From the NCBI GenBank assembly GCA_035549195.1, contig DASZRK010000002.1, positions 1 through 64,000 on the forward strand: a stretch of DNA of 64,000 nucleotides, written 5' to 3'. Source of the stretch: a bacterium (GTDB lineage: Bacteria; Oederibacteriota; Muellerivitia; Muellerivitales; Muellerivitaceae). This document shows, piece by piece, positions 34,103 through 42,563 of the stretch. Each line of letters starts with the position of its first letter. Position 1 is the stretch's first letter. The translations under genes and the position numbers were made by a program. The notes beneath the pieces were generated by a model, which saw only the letters and a program-made list of their open reading frames with translations, had not been told where the DNA came from and searched no databases.

Positions 34103-34495
34103 ATGAAGGCTTCCGACTTCACCCTTCTTTTTGCCGAGGATAATCCGCAGATCATGACCCTCTATAAGAAGGCCTTCGCCCAGGAGGGATACCGGATCCT
34201 CACCAGCACCAACGCCGCCGAGGCCATGGCCGAGATCCAGGCCGAGAAGGTGGACCTGCTGGTGACCGACCTGGCCATGCCCGAGGCCAACACCTTCGAC
34301 CTCTTCCATCTGCTCCGGGAGAAGTTCCCCAAACTCCCGGTCATCATCGTCTCCGGGAAATACCAGGACCTGAAGGACGACTTCCTCAACAAGGGCTACA
34401 AGGTGGCCGCCTTCATCCAGAAGCCGGTGGAATTGGCCGTCCTGAAGGCCAAGGTCGCCGAGGTCCTGGGCATCGAACCGGCCGCCGCCAAGTAA
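34103..34495 (+). CDS. Single-domain response regulator (REC)
   Basis: 130 residues; GGAGG precedes the ATG. Receiver features: TLLFAEDNPQIMTLYKKAFA, VDLLVTDLAMPEANTF with the phospho-acceptor Asp, LPVIIVSGKYQD, and AAFIQKPVELAVL with the conserved Lys. There is one acidic residue pair (ED) in the first loop as required. It is not a close copy of the REC protein at 33554. A TATCAT box lies about 40 bases upstream, and a terminator directly follows, so it is transcribed alone. Partner kinase unknown; the chemoreceptor at 61191 is too far away to infer a link. Confidence 0.9.
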   Translation: MKASDFTLLFAEDNPQIMTLYKKAFAQEGYRILTSTNAAEAMAEIQAEKVDLLVTDLAMPEANTFDLFHLLREKFPKLPVIIVSGKYQDLKDDFLNKGYKVAAFIQKPVELAVLKAKVAEVLGIEPAAAK

Positions 34496-34503
34496 CTTCC
34501 CTC

Positions 34504-34549
34504 CAAAAACAAAAAGGCCCTGGTCTTTCGACCAAGGCCTTTTTGTTCC
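34504..34549. terminator. Bidirectional intrinsic terminator
   Basis: AACAAAAAGGCC-C-TGGTC, loop TTTC, GACCA-A-GGCCTTTTTGTT. It can serve both the REC gene at 34103 and the lysine-rich micro-ORF at 34593. Confidence 0.9.
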
Positions 34550-34592
34550 TATCTAAAAGGGACGATGTTGCTGCCCCTTCGTCCTACTGGCG

Positions 34593-34649
34593 TTAGCGCT
34601 TTTTCTTCTTCGTCGCCTTCTTCTTAGCGGCTTTTTTCTTCTTCGCCAT
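34593..34649 (-). CDS. Lysine-rich micropeptide, 18 residues
   Basis: A complete small ORF: MAKKKKAAKKKATKKKKR, TAA stop. Its start has one of the strongest ribosome binding sites in the window, GGGAGGTGATCC, six bases before the ATG. A bidirectional terminator lies 44 bases past its stop. A second ORF of the same kind (MAKKKAKKTAKKKKR at 46061-46108) has the same layout. Composition is only Lys, Ala, Thr and one final Arg, like the tails of bacterial histone-H1-like or HU-like proteins, so binding to nucleic acid or acidic surfaces is a reasonable guess. Function unknown. Chance is possible for an AAG/AAA-rich stretch, but the shared start MAKKK, shared end KKKKR, Shine-Dalgarno and terminator argue for a gene. 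Confidence 0.6.
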   Translation of the reverse strand: MAKKKKAAKKKATKKKKR

Positions 34650-34806
34650 TAGGGATCACCTCCCAGTGAGATATAGCTTCATCGTAGCACTGAATTTTTC
34701 CCTCCCCGACCTCAAAATGATTTTCGCGGATCCCGCGTGAAGATTTTTCTTGATGCGAGAGGACTTTGGGTTTAAGCGGCGGCGATCACCGCGGAAGGAG
34801 CCCGGG

Positions 34807-36192
34807 TCACTTGTATTCGGAGTATTGCGCCTGGATCCCGGCCTGGGCATAGGTGTCCGACAGGCGGTAGGAGAGCACGTATTTGTGCCGTGCGTCGCCC
34901 CAGAGTTCCCTTTTCCCCTCGGTGGGCTCCGCGGCCGCGGGGTCGTGCTCCACCATGAGCTTGTCCGAGGACACCACCGCGCTGTCCACCGCGACGGTCC
35001 ACTCCAAGGTCCAATCGAGCGTCCGGTGGGGCTTGACGCCCGCGGCCGCCGGCGCTCCGTCCCCCGAGGCCGCCTTCAAGGAAAGGGTCAGGATCGCCCG
35101 GTGGTCATGCCGCTCCAGGGTGTCGTCATAAGTGGCGTAATCGGTGCTGTTGGTGAAGGTCCGTTCGTTCTTGCCCTTGGGTTCGAACCCCATTTGGGCC
35201 TCCAGGCCGGGCATGCCGAAATACTCGAAATGGGGTTTGAGGATATTGGTCCCCCAGGCCACGGTGATGGGCGAATAATAGCGGGTGATATAGCTGACGT
35301 CGTAGTGGATCAGGTGGCGGCCGGGCCCGATCTTGGTCAGGCAGCGGCGCAAATGGTCCCCCGGCTGGCCCTCGAACTGGAGCCTGGTCTTATGGTCCAG
35401 GATGACGTCCGTCGTGTCGGTGCGCACCCCCAGGTCCTCGAAGTTCACCGTGGGGCCGTGGAAGAAGAGGAACGCCAGGACGCCCAGGGCCCCGGCCAAC
35501 ACCAACCCCAGGGCGGGGAGCAGGTGGGGCATGTCGGAGCGGCGGCGGCCGCCCTTGGGCCTTTGGGGTTCGATCCCCCCGGGCTTGTAGGCCTCATAAA
35601 TCTCCAGGGGCTCGTCGATCCCCTTCACCTGGTAGCTCCCGTGATCGGCCCAGTCCGCCTCCTGCTTGCGCCCCGCCATCCAGCCCTTGGCCGAGTCGAA
35701 GACGCTGTAGGTCATATAGATGTGCCCGCCCTCGGCCAGGCCCTCCACCCGGGAGGCCCGGTTCACATGGCGGCCGAAGACGTCCAGGTCCGTCTTGTCC
35801 TCCACGGTCACCTGGCCCATGTGCAGGCCGATGCGCACCAAGAGGGGCGGTTCGCCGGGGCGGGAATCGTTGTAGCGCCTCAAGGCTTCCTGGATCTCCA
35901 GCGCCCGGGCCACCGCCGTGGAGGGTTCGGAAAAGACCGCCATCACCGCGTCCCCGATGTGCTTGATGATCCGGCCGGCCCCGCCGCGCTCGATGATGGG
36001 GCCCAGGATGCCGTCATGGGTCCTGCGGACCTCGTTGGAATAGGCGTCGCCCCTCTCCTCGGTGAGGCGGGTGAAGCCCTGGATATCGGTGAACATGATG
36101 GTCAGCACCGAGGTGTTCCGGCTCTGCCGGAACCCGTCGATGAGGGTCAGTTCCTGGGGATCGATATGGAGGTTCTCGGGTATCTCGGTCAT
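34807..36192 (-). CDS. Class III adenylate/guanylate cyclase with TM and C-terminal extracytoplasmic domain
   Basis: 461 residues from the ATG at 36192. The cyclase domain comes first: LTIMFTDIQGFTRLTEERGD (first metal Asp), IIKHIGDAVMAVF (second metal Asp in GD), LLVRIGLHMGQV, and FGRHVNRASRVE with the Asn and Arg that bind the transition state. This is followed by YQVKGIDEPLEIYEAY, typical of the class IIIb group. A membrane helix is near residue 225 (LLPALGLVLAGALGVLAFLF). The final 200 residues are beta-rich and presumably periplasmic. Catalysis inside and sensing outside is the likely design, in the reverse order of most receptor cyclases. It follows the AGE gene by 54 bases and is probably the last gene of that operon. 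Confidence 0.9.
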   Translation of the reverse strand: MTEIPENLHIDPQELTLIDGFRQSRNTSVLTIMFTDIQGFTRLTEERGDAYSNEVRRTHDGILGPIIERGGAGRIIKHIGDAVMAVFSEPSTAVARALEIQEALRRYNDSRPGEPPLLVRIGLHMGQVTVEDKTDLDVFGRHVNRASRVEGLAEGGHIYMTYSVFDSAKGWMAGRKQEADWADHGSYQVKGIDEPLEIYEAYKPGGIEPQRPKGGRRRSDMPHLLPALGLVLAGALGVLAFLFFHGPTVNFEDLGVRTDTTDVILDHKTRLQFEGQPGDHLRRCLTKIGPGRHLIHYDVSYITRYYSPITVAWGTNILKPHFEYFGMPGLEAQMGFEPKGKNERTFTNSTDYATYDDTLERHDHRAILTLSLKAASGDGAPAAAGVKPHRTLDWTLEWTVAVDSAVVSSDKLMVEHDPAAAEPTEGKRELWGDARHKYVLSYRLSDTYAQAGIQAQYSEYK

Positions 36193-36246
36193 GGGTCCAT
36201 CCTCGCATGGGGTCCGAGAGGGCACAATGGGGGCCCCGCCGTTCCT

Positions 36247-37383
36247 TCAGGAAGCCTTGGAAGAGCGCCAGTCGGCCAACTCGGCCACGCACATCAGGAT
36301 GTGATAGAAGGAACTGGCCGGGGAAGGTCCGGGTAGGAGCCTGCCACCCGCCTCCAGCCGGTCGCCCCAGGAGCCGCGGGGTTCGCGGTCGAAATAGGAA
36401 CGGAGCACACCCGCCTCCAGTTGCCCGATCCGCCGGGTCCGGGCCTCCTCCCCCACGTCGCTTCGCACCATCCAGGCCTTGAGGGCCTCGGTCTGCACCC
36501 AGAGCCGGTGGGTCCGCTGGGTGACCTTGCCGCCGGCCGAGACCTGGTCGAAGACCATCCCGGTCGCCGGGTCCACGCCGTAACGGTCGGCGAAGCCGCA
36601 GATCTTGGGGCCCAGCGACGGGTCCACGGTCATGTGCTTCCCCGCCCGCGCCAGGAGCCAGGCCCATTCGTAATGGTGTCCCGGCTCCACCAGGATGCGG
36701 AATCTTTCCCGCACCGGCTTCCAGCGCAGGTCGAAAAGCTCCCGCAGGGCCCCGGTCTTCCCGTCGATGACCCGGTCCCGCGCCAGGCCGTAAAGGGCCT
36801 GCGCCTCGACGAGGTAACGCCGGTCGCCCGTGGCCTCGAAGGCCAGGATCATGGACTCGAACCAATGCATGTGGGGGTTCTGGCGCATGAACTTACGGTC
36901 GCTTTTCGACTGATGATATCCCCCGGCGACGGCCGACAGGTTGGCCCGGACCATGAGGAGCGTGCTTTCGAGCAGGGCCAAGACCTCCGGCTTCTGGGTC
37001 AGACGGTGATAGGCCGTGAGCCCCAGCACGATGAAGGCGGTGTCGTAGAGGTCCATTTCGGGGTCCAGGAGGGACCCGTCGCGGTTCAGGCGCCGCGCCC
37101 AGACCCCGTCCTTGTTCCTGCCGTGGGCCTTGAGATAGTCGAAACCCTGGTCGGCCAGGGAGGCGGCCTGGGGATGCCAGCCGCGAAGGGCCGCCGTGGA
37201 GAAGGAAAAAAGCTGACGGCCCTGGACCCGCACCCGCTTGAAGGGGACGTCGGAGGGGTTCCCGTCCGGGGCCAGTTCCTCGACGAAGCCGCCGTATGTC
37301 TTGTCCCAGCCCCGTTCGACCCAGAGCGGCAAGGCTTCCGCCTTCATCCAGGTGACCAGGTCCATCGCGGCCGATCCGGTCAT
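36247..37383 (-). CDS. AGE-family epimerase/isomerase
   Basis: 378 residues from the ATG at 37383, one base after the stop of the autotransporter gene. It is an (alpha/alpha)6 barrel of the N-acylglucosamine 2-epimerase family: KRVRVQGRQLFSFSTAALRG, DLYDTAFIVLGLTAYH, RQNPHMHWFESMILAFEA, VEPGHHYEWAWLLARAG and LWVQTEALKAW. The Arg, Glu and two His residues of the family active site are present in these motifs. Members interconvert N-acetylglucosamine/N-acetylmannosamine, mannose/fructose or sulfoquinovose-type sugars; the RQNPHMH form is common in mannose isomerase-like members. Substrate cannot be fixed. No signal peptide, so cytoplasmic. Confidence 0.88.
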   Translation of the reverse strand: MTGSAAMDLVTWMKAEALPLWVERGWDKTYGGFVEELAPDGNPSDVPFKRVRVQGRQLFSFSTAALRGWHPQAASLADQGFDYLKAHGRNKDGVWARRLNRDGSLLDPEMDLYDTAFIVLGLTAYHRLTQKPEVLALLESTLLMVRANLSAVAGGYHQSKSDRKFMRQNPHMHWFESMILAFEATGDRRYLVEAQALYGLARDRVIDGKTGALRELFDLRWKPVRERFRILVEPGHHYEWAWLLARAGKHMTVDPSLGPKICGFADRYGVDPATGMVFDQVSAGGKVTQRTHRLWVQTEALKAWMVRSDVGEEARTRRIGQLEAGVLRSYFDREPRGSWGDRLEAGGRLLPGPSPASSFYHILMCVAELADWRSSKAS

Positions 37384-37384
37384 G

Positions 37385-40285
37385 TCAGAACCCCATATCC
37401 AGGCCGCCCGAAAAGCCCTGGCTGCCGCCATTTCCGAAGGCCACCAGGTCGCGGAAGGCCATGGAGACCTTGAAGGTTCGGGAAACGCGCACCCCCAGGC
37501 CGGCTTCCGCCGCCAGGCCGTCGGACCAGGCCGTCGGACCGGTCACGGTGAAGGCTCCGCTCCCCGAAAAGCCCGCGCTCAACGCGTCCGAGCTTCCTTC
37601 GTAACGGTGTTCCCAGGCCAGGCTCAGGGAAGGGTCGAAGATCAGGTCGCCCACGGCCAGGCGCCGCGAGGCCCTCGTCCCCAGGTCGCTCACCACCGAG
37701 TTCTCGCCCTGGGCGGGGAAGGTGAGCGGCGACAGGGATCCCGTCTCGGTGAAACCATCCACCCCCACATGCACATATTGGCCCGAGGCGAAAAGCCCGG
37801 CCCGGGTCGGACCCAGGTCGGTGTCGAACCCGGCGCCCAGTTGACCGCTGACACGGGTGCCGCCCGTGGAACCGGCGGCATATCCGCCGTAGCTGGGCCG
37901 CTGGACCTGATAACGGTCCAGGCCGGCCGCGAAGGAGGCTTCCAGATAGGCGTCCGTCGCCCGCCATCCCGCATAGAGGCCCGCCTGGCCCCCGGTGGCG
38001 TTCACGGCGCCGTTGGCGCCCGGCACGCTATCGCTTTGGCCATAGCCCAGGAGCAGTCCCAGGATCAGGTCCTTGGACAAGTGGTTCTCCAGCCCCGCCG
38101 TCAGGCCGCTGGAGGTGAATTGGTAGCCGGGGGCGTTGGCGTCCCCCGCGAGGCTCTCGGAAACGCTCTGCCGCTCCACGAAAAGGCCCCAGGCGCCGGA
38201 AGCCCCCTTCGCCATGGAGGCCTCCTCGGACGCCGGCAGGTCGCCGGCGAAAAGCACCTCACGGCCTCCCCATTGGGCGGTGCGGGAAAGTCCATCATCC
38301 CCGGCCCTTTTCGAAAAACGGCGCGAGACCATGTCGGCTTGCGCCCGGGCGGCCGCGAAACCCATCGGGAAGACCGGCAGGATCCCCGTGGGCGCGATCT
38401 GGTCGTAGTTCGAGGGCAAGGAACTGGTCGTTTGCTGGCCCAGGGAGATGGTCAGGTCCTGGGTCCCCGCGCTCCCGAAGGCCTGGTCCAAGGCGGCCGC
38501 CACGGCCTTTTGGTTGGGCGTCACCGCCAGGGCGGTGAAAGAAGGGAGCACTGCCACCAGGAAGACCTGAGTGGGCTCATAGATAGGAAGCATGCGCACC
38601 GTGGTGAAAGGATCGGTCACGTTGTCGAACCGCCCCGAGACGGTCCCCCCGGTCTGGAGCAACAGGAAGGATTGGCCCGAGGTGGGAGCGATGACCGAGT
38701 AATTGAAGATGGTCAAGGCACCGGCCAAGCTGGCGTTGCCCGCGATGTTCAATTGGTCGTAAGGGAAGGCGCTGGCCAGGCCCATCTTCAAGGTCACCGC
38801 GGAACCCTGGACATAGTCGCCGCCGATATTGAGGGTCCGGGGGCCGCCGGCCATCGCCAAGGTCCCCCCCGCCACGGTCACCGAACCGGCGCCGAGGGCC
38901 GAGTTGCTGGCCGCCAGGATGGCTCCCGAATCAAGGAGCAGCCCGCCCGTGAAGCTATTGGCCCCTCCCAGGGTCAGGGTGCCCGTCCCGACCTTGATGA
39001 AGGAACCCCCGGTCCCGCCGATCGCGCCGGACAAGGTGGTGGAACTGTTGTCGGACCCGCTGACCAGTTGGTTGGCGCCCAGGTGGATGGTGCCCGCGCC
39101 CGTCACGGAAGGAACCGTCACCGGGGCCGACGCCGCGCTGATGTCAAAATTGCCGTTGGCGCCGATGGCCAAGAGACCCGCCCCCAAGGTCCCGTTCCCG
39201 CTCAAGGCCAGGGTCCCCCCGTTGACGGTGGTCGATCCGCTATAGCTGTTGGCCTGGGTCAAGGTCAGGCTGCCGACGGTGACCCCGTCGTCGAGGATGA
39301 GGTTGCCCGATCCCGAGAGGGTACCGTTGAGAACATCGTCGTGATAGTGTTCGTCCAGGGTGAAGTTGTTGGTGATGTCGATGTCCTGGGTCATGGTCAC
39401 GGAACCGGTGGTGAACCATCCCACATTGTCGAAGAAAAGGGTGGCGGGCCCGCTCCCGAAGACGCCGGACTGGTAGAAGCCGAAGGACGAGTTGGTGGCC
39501 CAGGTGTTCCCCGTATAGCTTTTGTTCCCGGAGAGCGTAACGCCGGCCGATACGTAGGAAACCCCGTGGCTGCCGAGGATGTCCCCATCGATATCCCCGC
39601 TGCCGTTCAAGGTCCCGCCGGCCGCGGTGATCTGGATGGTCTGCGACACGAACAATCCCTGGAGCCCGCCTTCCAGCGTTCCACCGTCCAGGGTGATGGT
39701 GGTGGCCGTGTCCCCAAGGCTCGCGGGATCGGCCTGGAGGGTGGCGCCGTTGGTGACGGTGATCCCACCGGTGAAGTCATTGTGCCCGCCCAGATAGTTG
39801 AACCCGCCCGCCACCAGCAAACCCCCGCCTCCGGTGATGGTCACGGACCCCGGAAAATCCCGGACCGTGTTGAGTTCCAGGACACTGCCGCTCCCGATGC
39901 TGACGACCCCATTTTGCATGGACATGTTGTTGAGAGAGAGGGTGCCGCCGCCGCCGAAATCAAAGGATGTGTAATGATTGCCGCTCCCATCCAGGAACAG
40001 GGTGAGGACCCCTGTACCGGAAACGGTCAGGGTGGTCCCGGCGTTCTTGGTGACCGAGGTGTAGGAACCGGTCTGAAGGATACTGGTGAAACTGTTGAAG
40101 AGCGGGCCGAAGTTGATCGTGTCGGACGTGGAGGCCCCGTCGCCGGCGGCGGAATTCAAGGCCGCGCCCAAGGACCCGGCGCCGGTCCCACCACTGTTGG
40201 CGGTGACGGTATAGGTCTGGGCAAAGGTCCAGGGCGATAGGCCAAGGGCCAAGACGAGCGACGCGAGGAACGTGGGATGTTTCAT
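37385..40285 (-). CDS. Type V autotransporter with PATR-type passenger
   Basis: 966 residues from the ATG at 40285 with GGAGG seven bases upstream; signal peptide MKHPTFLASLVLALGLSPWT. The passenger (to about residue 680) is a beta-helix with autotransporter-associated repeats: YSGSTTVNGGTLALSGNGTL, FIKVGTGTLTLGGANSF, GAGSVTVAGGTLAM. A linker (YDQIAPTGILPVFPMGFAAA, typical of the region before the barrel) leads to a beta-barrel of about 270 residues: WGLFVERQSVSESL, GLTAGLENHLSKDLILGLLL, YLEASFAAGLDRYQV, ending in GGLDMGF with the terminal Phe needed for BAM insertion. The barrel belongs to the classical autotransporter domain. Probably a surface adhesin or scaffold. It is the first gene of an operon with the AGE enzyme and the cyclase, an odd set of partners. 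Confidence 0.93.
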   Translation of the reverse strand: MKHPTFLASLVLALGLSPWTFAQTYTVTANSGGTGAGSLGAALNSAAGDGASTSDTINFGPLFNSFTSILQTGSYTSVTKNAGTTLTVSGTGVLTLFLDGSGNHYTSFDFGGGGTLSLNNMSMQNGVVSIGSGSVLELNTVRDFPGSVTITGGGGLLVAGGFNYLGGHNDFTGGITVTNGATLQADPASLGDTATTITLDGGTLEGGLQGLFVSQTIQITAAGGTLNGSGDIDGDILGSHGVSYVSAGVTLSGNKSYTGNTWATNSSFGFYQSGVFGSGPATLFFDNVGWFTTGSVTMTQDIDITNNFTLDEHYHDDVLNGTLSGSGNLILDDGVTVGSLTLTQANSYSGSTTVNGGTLALSGNGTLGAGLLAIGANGNFDISAASAPVTVPSVTGAGTIHLGANQLVSGSDNSSTTLSGAIGGTGGSFIKVGTGTLTLGGANSFTGGLLLDSGAILAASNSALGAGSVTVAGGTLAMAGGPRTLNIGGDYVQGSAVTLKMGLASAFPYDQLNIAGNASLAGALTIFNYSVIAPTSGQSFLLLQTGGTVSGRFDNVTDPFTTVRMLPIYEPTQVFLVAVLPSFTALAVTPNQKAVAAALDQAFGSAGTQDLTISLGQQTTSSLPSNYDQIAPTGILPVFPMGFAAARAQADMVSRRFSKRAGDDGLSRTAQWGGREVLFAGDLPASEEASMAKGASGAWGLFVERQSVSESLAGDANAPGYQFTSSGLTAGLENHLSKDLILGLLLGYGQSDSVPGANGAVNATGGQAGLYAGWRATDAYLEASFAAGLDRYQVQRPSYGGYAAGSTGGTRVSGQLGAGFDTDLGPTRAGLFASGQYVHVGVDGFTETGSLSPLTFPAQGENSVVSDLGTRASRRLAVGDLIFDPSLSLAWEHRYEGSSDALSAGFSGSGAFTVTGPTAWSDGLAAEAGLGVRVSRTFKVSMAFRDLVAFGNGGSQGFSGGLDMGF

Positions 40286-40430
40286 GGGGCCTCCAGGGAA
40301 GTGAAAGGAAAATACCCAATCCCTAAGACCGGCGCAATCGAACAAGTGGGATTAAATCCCCCCAAAACCGTGATTTTGACCGACGCCCCAAGTGTAAGAT
40401 GAAGCCGCTGGTCTTTCCTGGAGGTTGGTC

Positions 40431-40850
40431 ATGCATTCACCCGAGGAGTTCCTGCCCGCCTATCAAAAAGCGGTCTGGGAAAAGGATGTCGAGGCCTTCG
40501 CGGCCCTTTTTGATCCGGCCATCCATGTCTTCGACATGTGGGGCCGTTGGTCTTTCGAAGGCCTCCCGGCTTGGAAGGAAATGGCCAAGGGTTGGCTCGG
40601 ATCGCTCGGCGCCGATAGGTGCCAGGTGGAGTTCCAGGACACCCATCTGGAAACATCGGGCGACCTCGCCTGGCTCACCACCACCGTCACCTTCCGGGGG
40701 GTGGACCCCTCGGGCAAAGAACTGCGGTCCCTCCAGGAACGGATGACCGCGGTCATCCGTCGAAAGAATGGGGATTGGAAAGTGGTCCACGGACACCATT
40801 CAGGCCCTATCGACCATTCCACCCTAAAGGTCATCCTCAAGAAGACTTAA
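40431..40850 (+). CDS. SnoaL-like/NTF2-fold protein
   Basis: 139 residues from the ATG at 40431; GGAGG lies six bases upstream. The pattern is that of the SnoaL-like ketosteroid-isomerase superfamily: FLPAYQKAVWEKDVEAFAAL, FDPAIHVFDMWGRWSFEG, AWLTTTVTFRGVDPSG, RMTAVIRRKNGDWKVVHGHH. Such cone-shaped domains bind small hydrophobic molecules or act as isomerases; the function is not predictable from sequence. Cytoplasmic. TAAGAT (40395-40400) may be the -10 box. It is followed after nine bases by an exported-protein gene with its own Shine-Dalgarno, and the two are probably co-transcribed. Confidence 0.85.
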   Translation: MHSPEEFLPAYQKAVWEKDVEAFAALFDPAIHVFDMWGRWSFEGLPAWKEMAKGWLGSLGADRCQVEFQDTHLETSGDLAWLTTTVTFRGVDPSGKELRSLQERMTAVIRRKNGDWKVVHGHHSGPIDHSTLKVILKKT

Positions 40851-40859
40851 GGAGCGGAC

Positions 40860-41411
40860 ATGCGGAACGTCATCTTGAAGAACCTCCTATTCCCCATCGC
40901 CCTGGCGCTCATCCTGCTCGCGCCTTTTGCCGCCCAGGCCAAGAAACCCAAGACATCCGCCACCCAGTCCATCCAGAACAAGACCTGCGGCTATTACCTG
41001 CGCTATCCCAAGGGCTCCACGCTGGACCGCCCCGGCGATTGCGTGTTGAGGATCACCCGGCCCAAGGCCAAGGAAGCCTGGGTCAACGAGCAGACCCTGA
41101 CCCTCTATACCGCGCCCCTCGACCAAAAGGATCTGGGCGAACCGCCCGCCGGGGAAGTGCAGCCGGACGGGTTCCTGATGATCGGCCGCATGAAGCTGAC
41201 CAAAAGCATGGCCATGGACGCGGCCATGAGCCACCGGATGGTGACGATCGTCTATGAGGGCCAATATGGGAAGCGCAAGTACCGGTTGGAAGGGTTCATG
41301 AACAGCGCGGTCCCGGAAGTGATGGACCTGCATCCCAAGCATTGGGACCCGGTCAAAACGGCGGAAAAACTTTTCGACGGTCTGGTCTCGACCTTTCGGC
41401 CTTTCCAGTGA
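40860..41411 (+). CDS. Exported protein of unknown function
   Basis: 183 residues; AAGGAG before the ATG. Signal peptide with hydrophobic core LLFPIALALILLAPFAAQ. The mature protein has two Cys (NKTCGYYLRYPKG and GDCVLRITRP), which could form a disulfide, and a mixed alpha/beta pattern (RMVTIVYEGQYGKRKYRLEG, then a C-terminal helix EKLFDGLVSTFRPF). The layout resembles small periplasmic proteins that report on a 'physical' stress response, but I recognise no family. It ends six bases from the convergent VOC gene without a clear terminator. Confidence 0.75.
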   Translation: MRNVILKNLLFPIALALILLAPFAAQAKKPKTSATQSIQNKTCGYYLRYPKGSTLDRPGDCVLRITRPKAKEAWVNEQTLTLYTAPLDQKDLGEPPAGEVQPDGFLMIGRMKLTKSMAMDAAMSHRMVTIVYEGQYGKRKYRLEGFMNSAVPEVMDLHPKHWDPVKTAEKLFDGLVSTFRPFQ

Positions 41412-41417
41412 CCGGTC

Positions 41418-41840
41418 TTACCCTCTTTTGTCCCCTTTGAAGATCCACTGGACCCCGAAGCGGTCATAGAACTGGCCGTAGGTGCCGAAAGGCAGGTCAT
41501 GCAGGTCCTGGAAGCGGGACTTTTCACAGCCATTGGAAAGCTTGTCAAAAACAGCCTTAAGTTCCTCATACCCCTGTCCGATCACGAAGATAGCCGAGGT
41601 ATTGCCCTGCTTAGGCTCGAAGGCGGGGGACGCCATCCAGTCGGAGGCCGAGATCTCAACGGCCCCGCTCTTTAAATGGGCGTTGATGGTCCGGTCGTGC
41701 TTGTCCTTGGGCAGGAGGTCCTTCATCGGACTGTCGCCGAGCTTGGTGACGGTCAATTCCCCGCCCAGACAGGAGTGGTAGAAGGCCATGGCCTCTGCGC
41801 AGTTGCCGTCGAACAAGAGAAAAGGGATGGCACGCAGCAT
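41418..41840 (-). CDS. PhnB-like VOC (glyoxalase-fold) protein
   Basis: 140 residues from the ATG at 41840, with AAAGGAG eight bases upstream; a GTG six codons earlier lacks a site. VOC features of the PhnB subgroup: AIPFLLFDGNCAEAMAFYHS, CLGGELTVTKLGDSP, INAHLKSGAVEISASDWM, FGTYGQFYDRFGVQWIFKGD. The conserved metal-binding positions of true glyoxalases are only partly kept (as usual in PhnB-like proteins), so activity is unclear. It is intact, unlike the VOC pseudogene at 22075, and belongs to a different subgroup from it. Confidence 0.88.
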   Translation of the reverse strand: MLRAIPFLLFDGNCAEAMAFYHSCLGGELTVTKLGDSPMKDLLPKDKHDRTINAHLKSGAVEISASDWMASPAFEPKQGNTSAIFVIGQGYEELKAVFDKLSNGCEKSRFQDLHDLPFGTYGQFYDRFGVQWIFKGDKRG

Positions 41841-41858
41841 TTCCACGCTCCTTTCCAC

Positions 41859-42563
41859 CTACTGGCAGTAGCCCGCCCGGATGTCGAGATAGTTGGAGTA
41901 TATGTTGCAACTGTTGGGGGTGTTGGAAAGGTTCCCACTGGTCAGGCTCCCGATCCCGAAATTGTTCCCCGTACTGCCGCTGAAGAACCCAGGGGCCAAG
42001 CCTCCCCCGCCGCCCTCATCACAGATACAGAGGCAATAGGTCGTGCCCGAACTCACGGGCGCGTTCCCCGCGATGCCCAGGGTCACCCAGGCGCTCGCCC
42101 CGCCGGTGCCCAAATAGGTCACTGCGGAGGCCCCCACCAGGTTCTGGGGAACCCCGCCGGAACTGGTATAGACCGCGCCCTGCAAGGACACCGGGTTGTT
42201 CGAGATCATGTAGATCTCGATGTCCTTCAAGGTCCCATCGGCGGAAGGGGAAAAATCACTGAAATAGACCGTGGAGAAATCGGCCGGGCTGGTGAAACCG
42301 CTGTCCTGGACCGAATCCCCAAAGACCGAGGGGATGCAGGTATGGGTGGCTGTCGCGGTCGCCGTGGAAGTGGAGGTGGAAGTGGGCGTTTGCGTGGGGG
42401 TTTGGGTGGCCGTCTGGGTGGGCGAATCGGTCGTGGTGGTGGTCGGCGTGGTGGTCGCCGTCCCGGTCGGGGCGGGCGGGGTGGGATTCGTCGAGTTGTT
42501 GGAGGGACACCCGGAAAGCAGAGCCCCGAGGATCAGGAGGGTCGAGAAAAGAGCGCCTCCCAT
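41859..42563 (-). CDS. Thr-linker lipoprotein
   Basis: 234 residues from the ATG at 42563 (GGAG eight bases upstream). Signal peptide with lipobox ALLSGC, then PSNNSTNPTPPAPTGTATTT and a Thr-rich linker to about residue 75. The C-terminal domain is beta-rich and resembles choice-of-anchor/jelly-roll domains of surface proteins: FTSPADFSTVYFSDFSPSAD, LKDIEIYMISNNPVSLQGAV, and a Cys pair in TYCLCICDEGGGGG. The domain pattern SSGTTYCLCI is seen in proteins predicted to bind ligands at the cell surface; not certain. One of seven Thr-linker proteins in the window. Confidence 0.8.
   Translation of the reverse strand: MGGALFSTLLILGALLSGCPSNNSTNPTPPAPTGTATTTPTTTTTDSPTQTATQTPTQTPTSTSTSTATATATHTCIPSVFGDSVQDSGFTSPADFSTVYFSDFSPSADGTLKDIEIYMISNNPVSLQGAVYTSSGGVPQNLVGASAVTYLGTGGASAWVTLGIAGNAPVSSGTTYCLCICDEGGGGGLAPGFFSGSTGNNFGIGSLTSGNLSNTPNSCNIYSNYLDIRAGYCQ

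Noticed and set aside
34750-36336. 528-codon plus-strand frame
   Set aside because: Antisense to the class III cyclase, which has all catalytic motifs.
37238-40240. 1000-codon plus-strand frame
   Set aside because: Antisense to the autotransporter gene; product is Gly/Arg/His-rich without domains.
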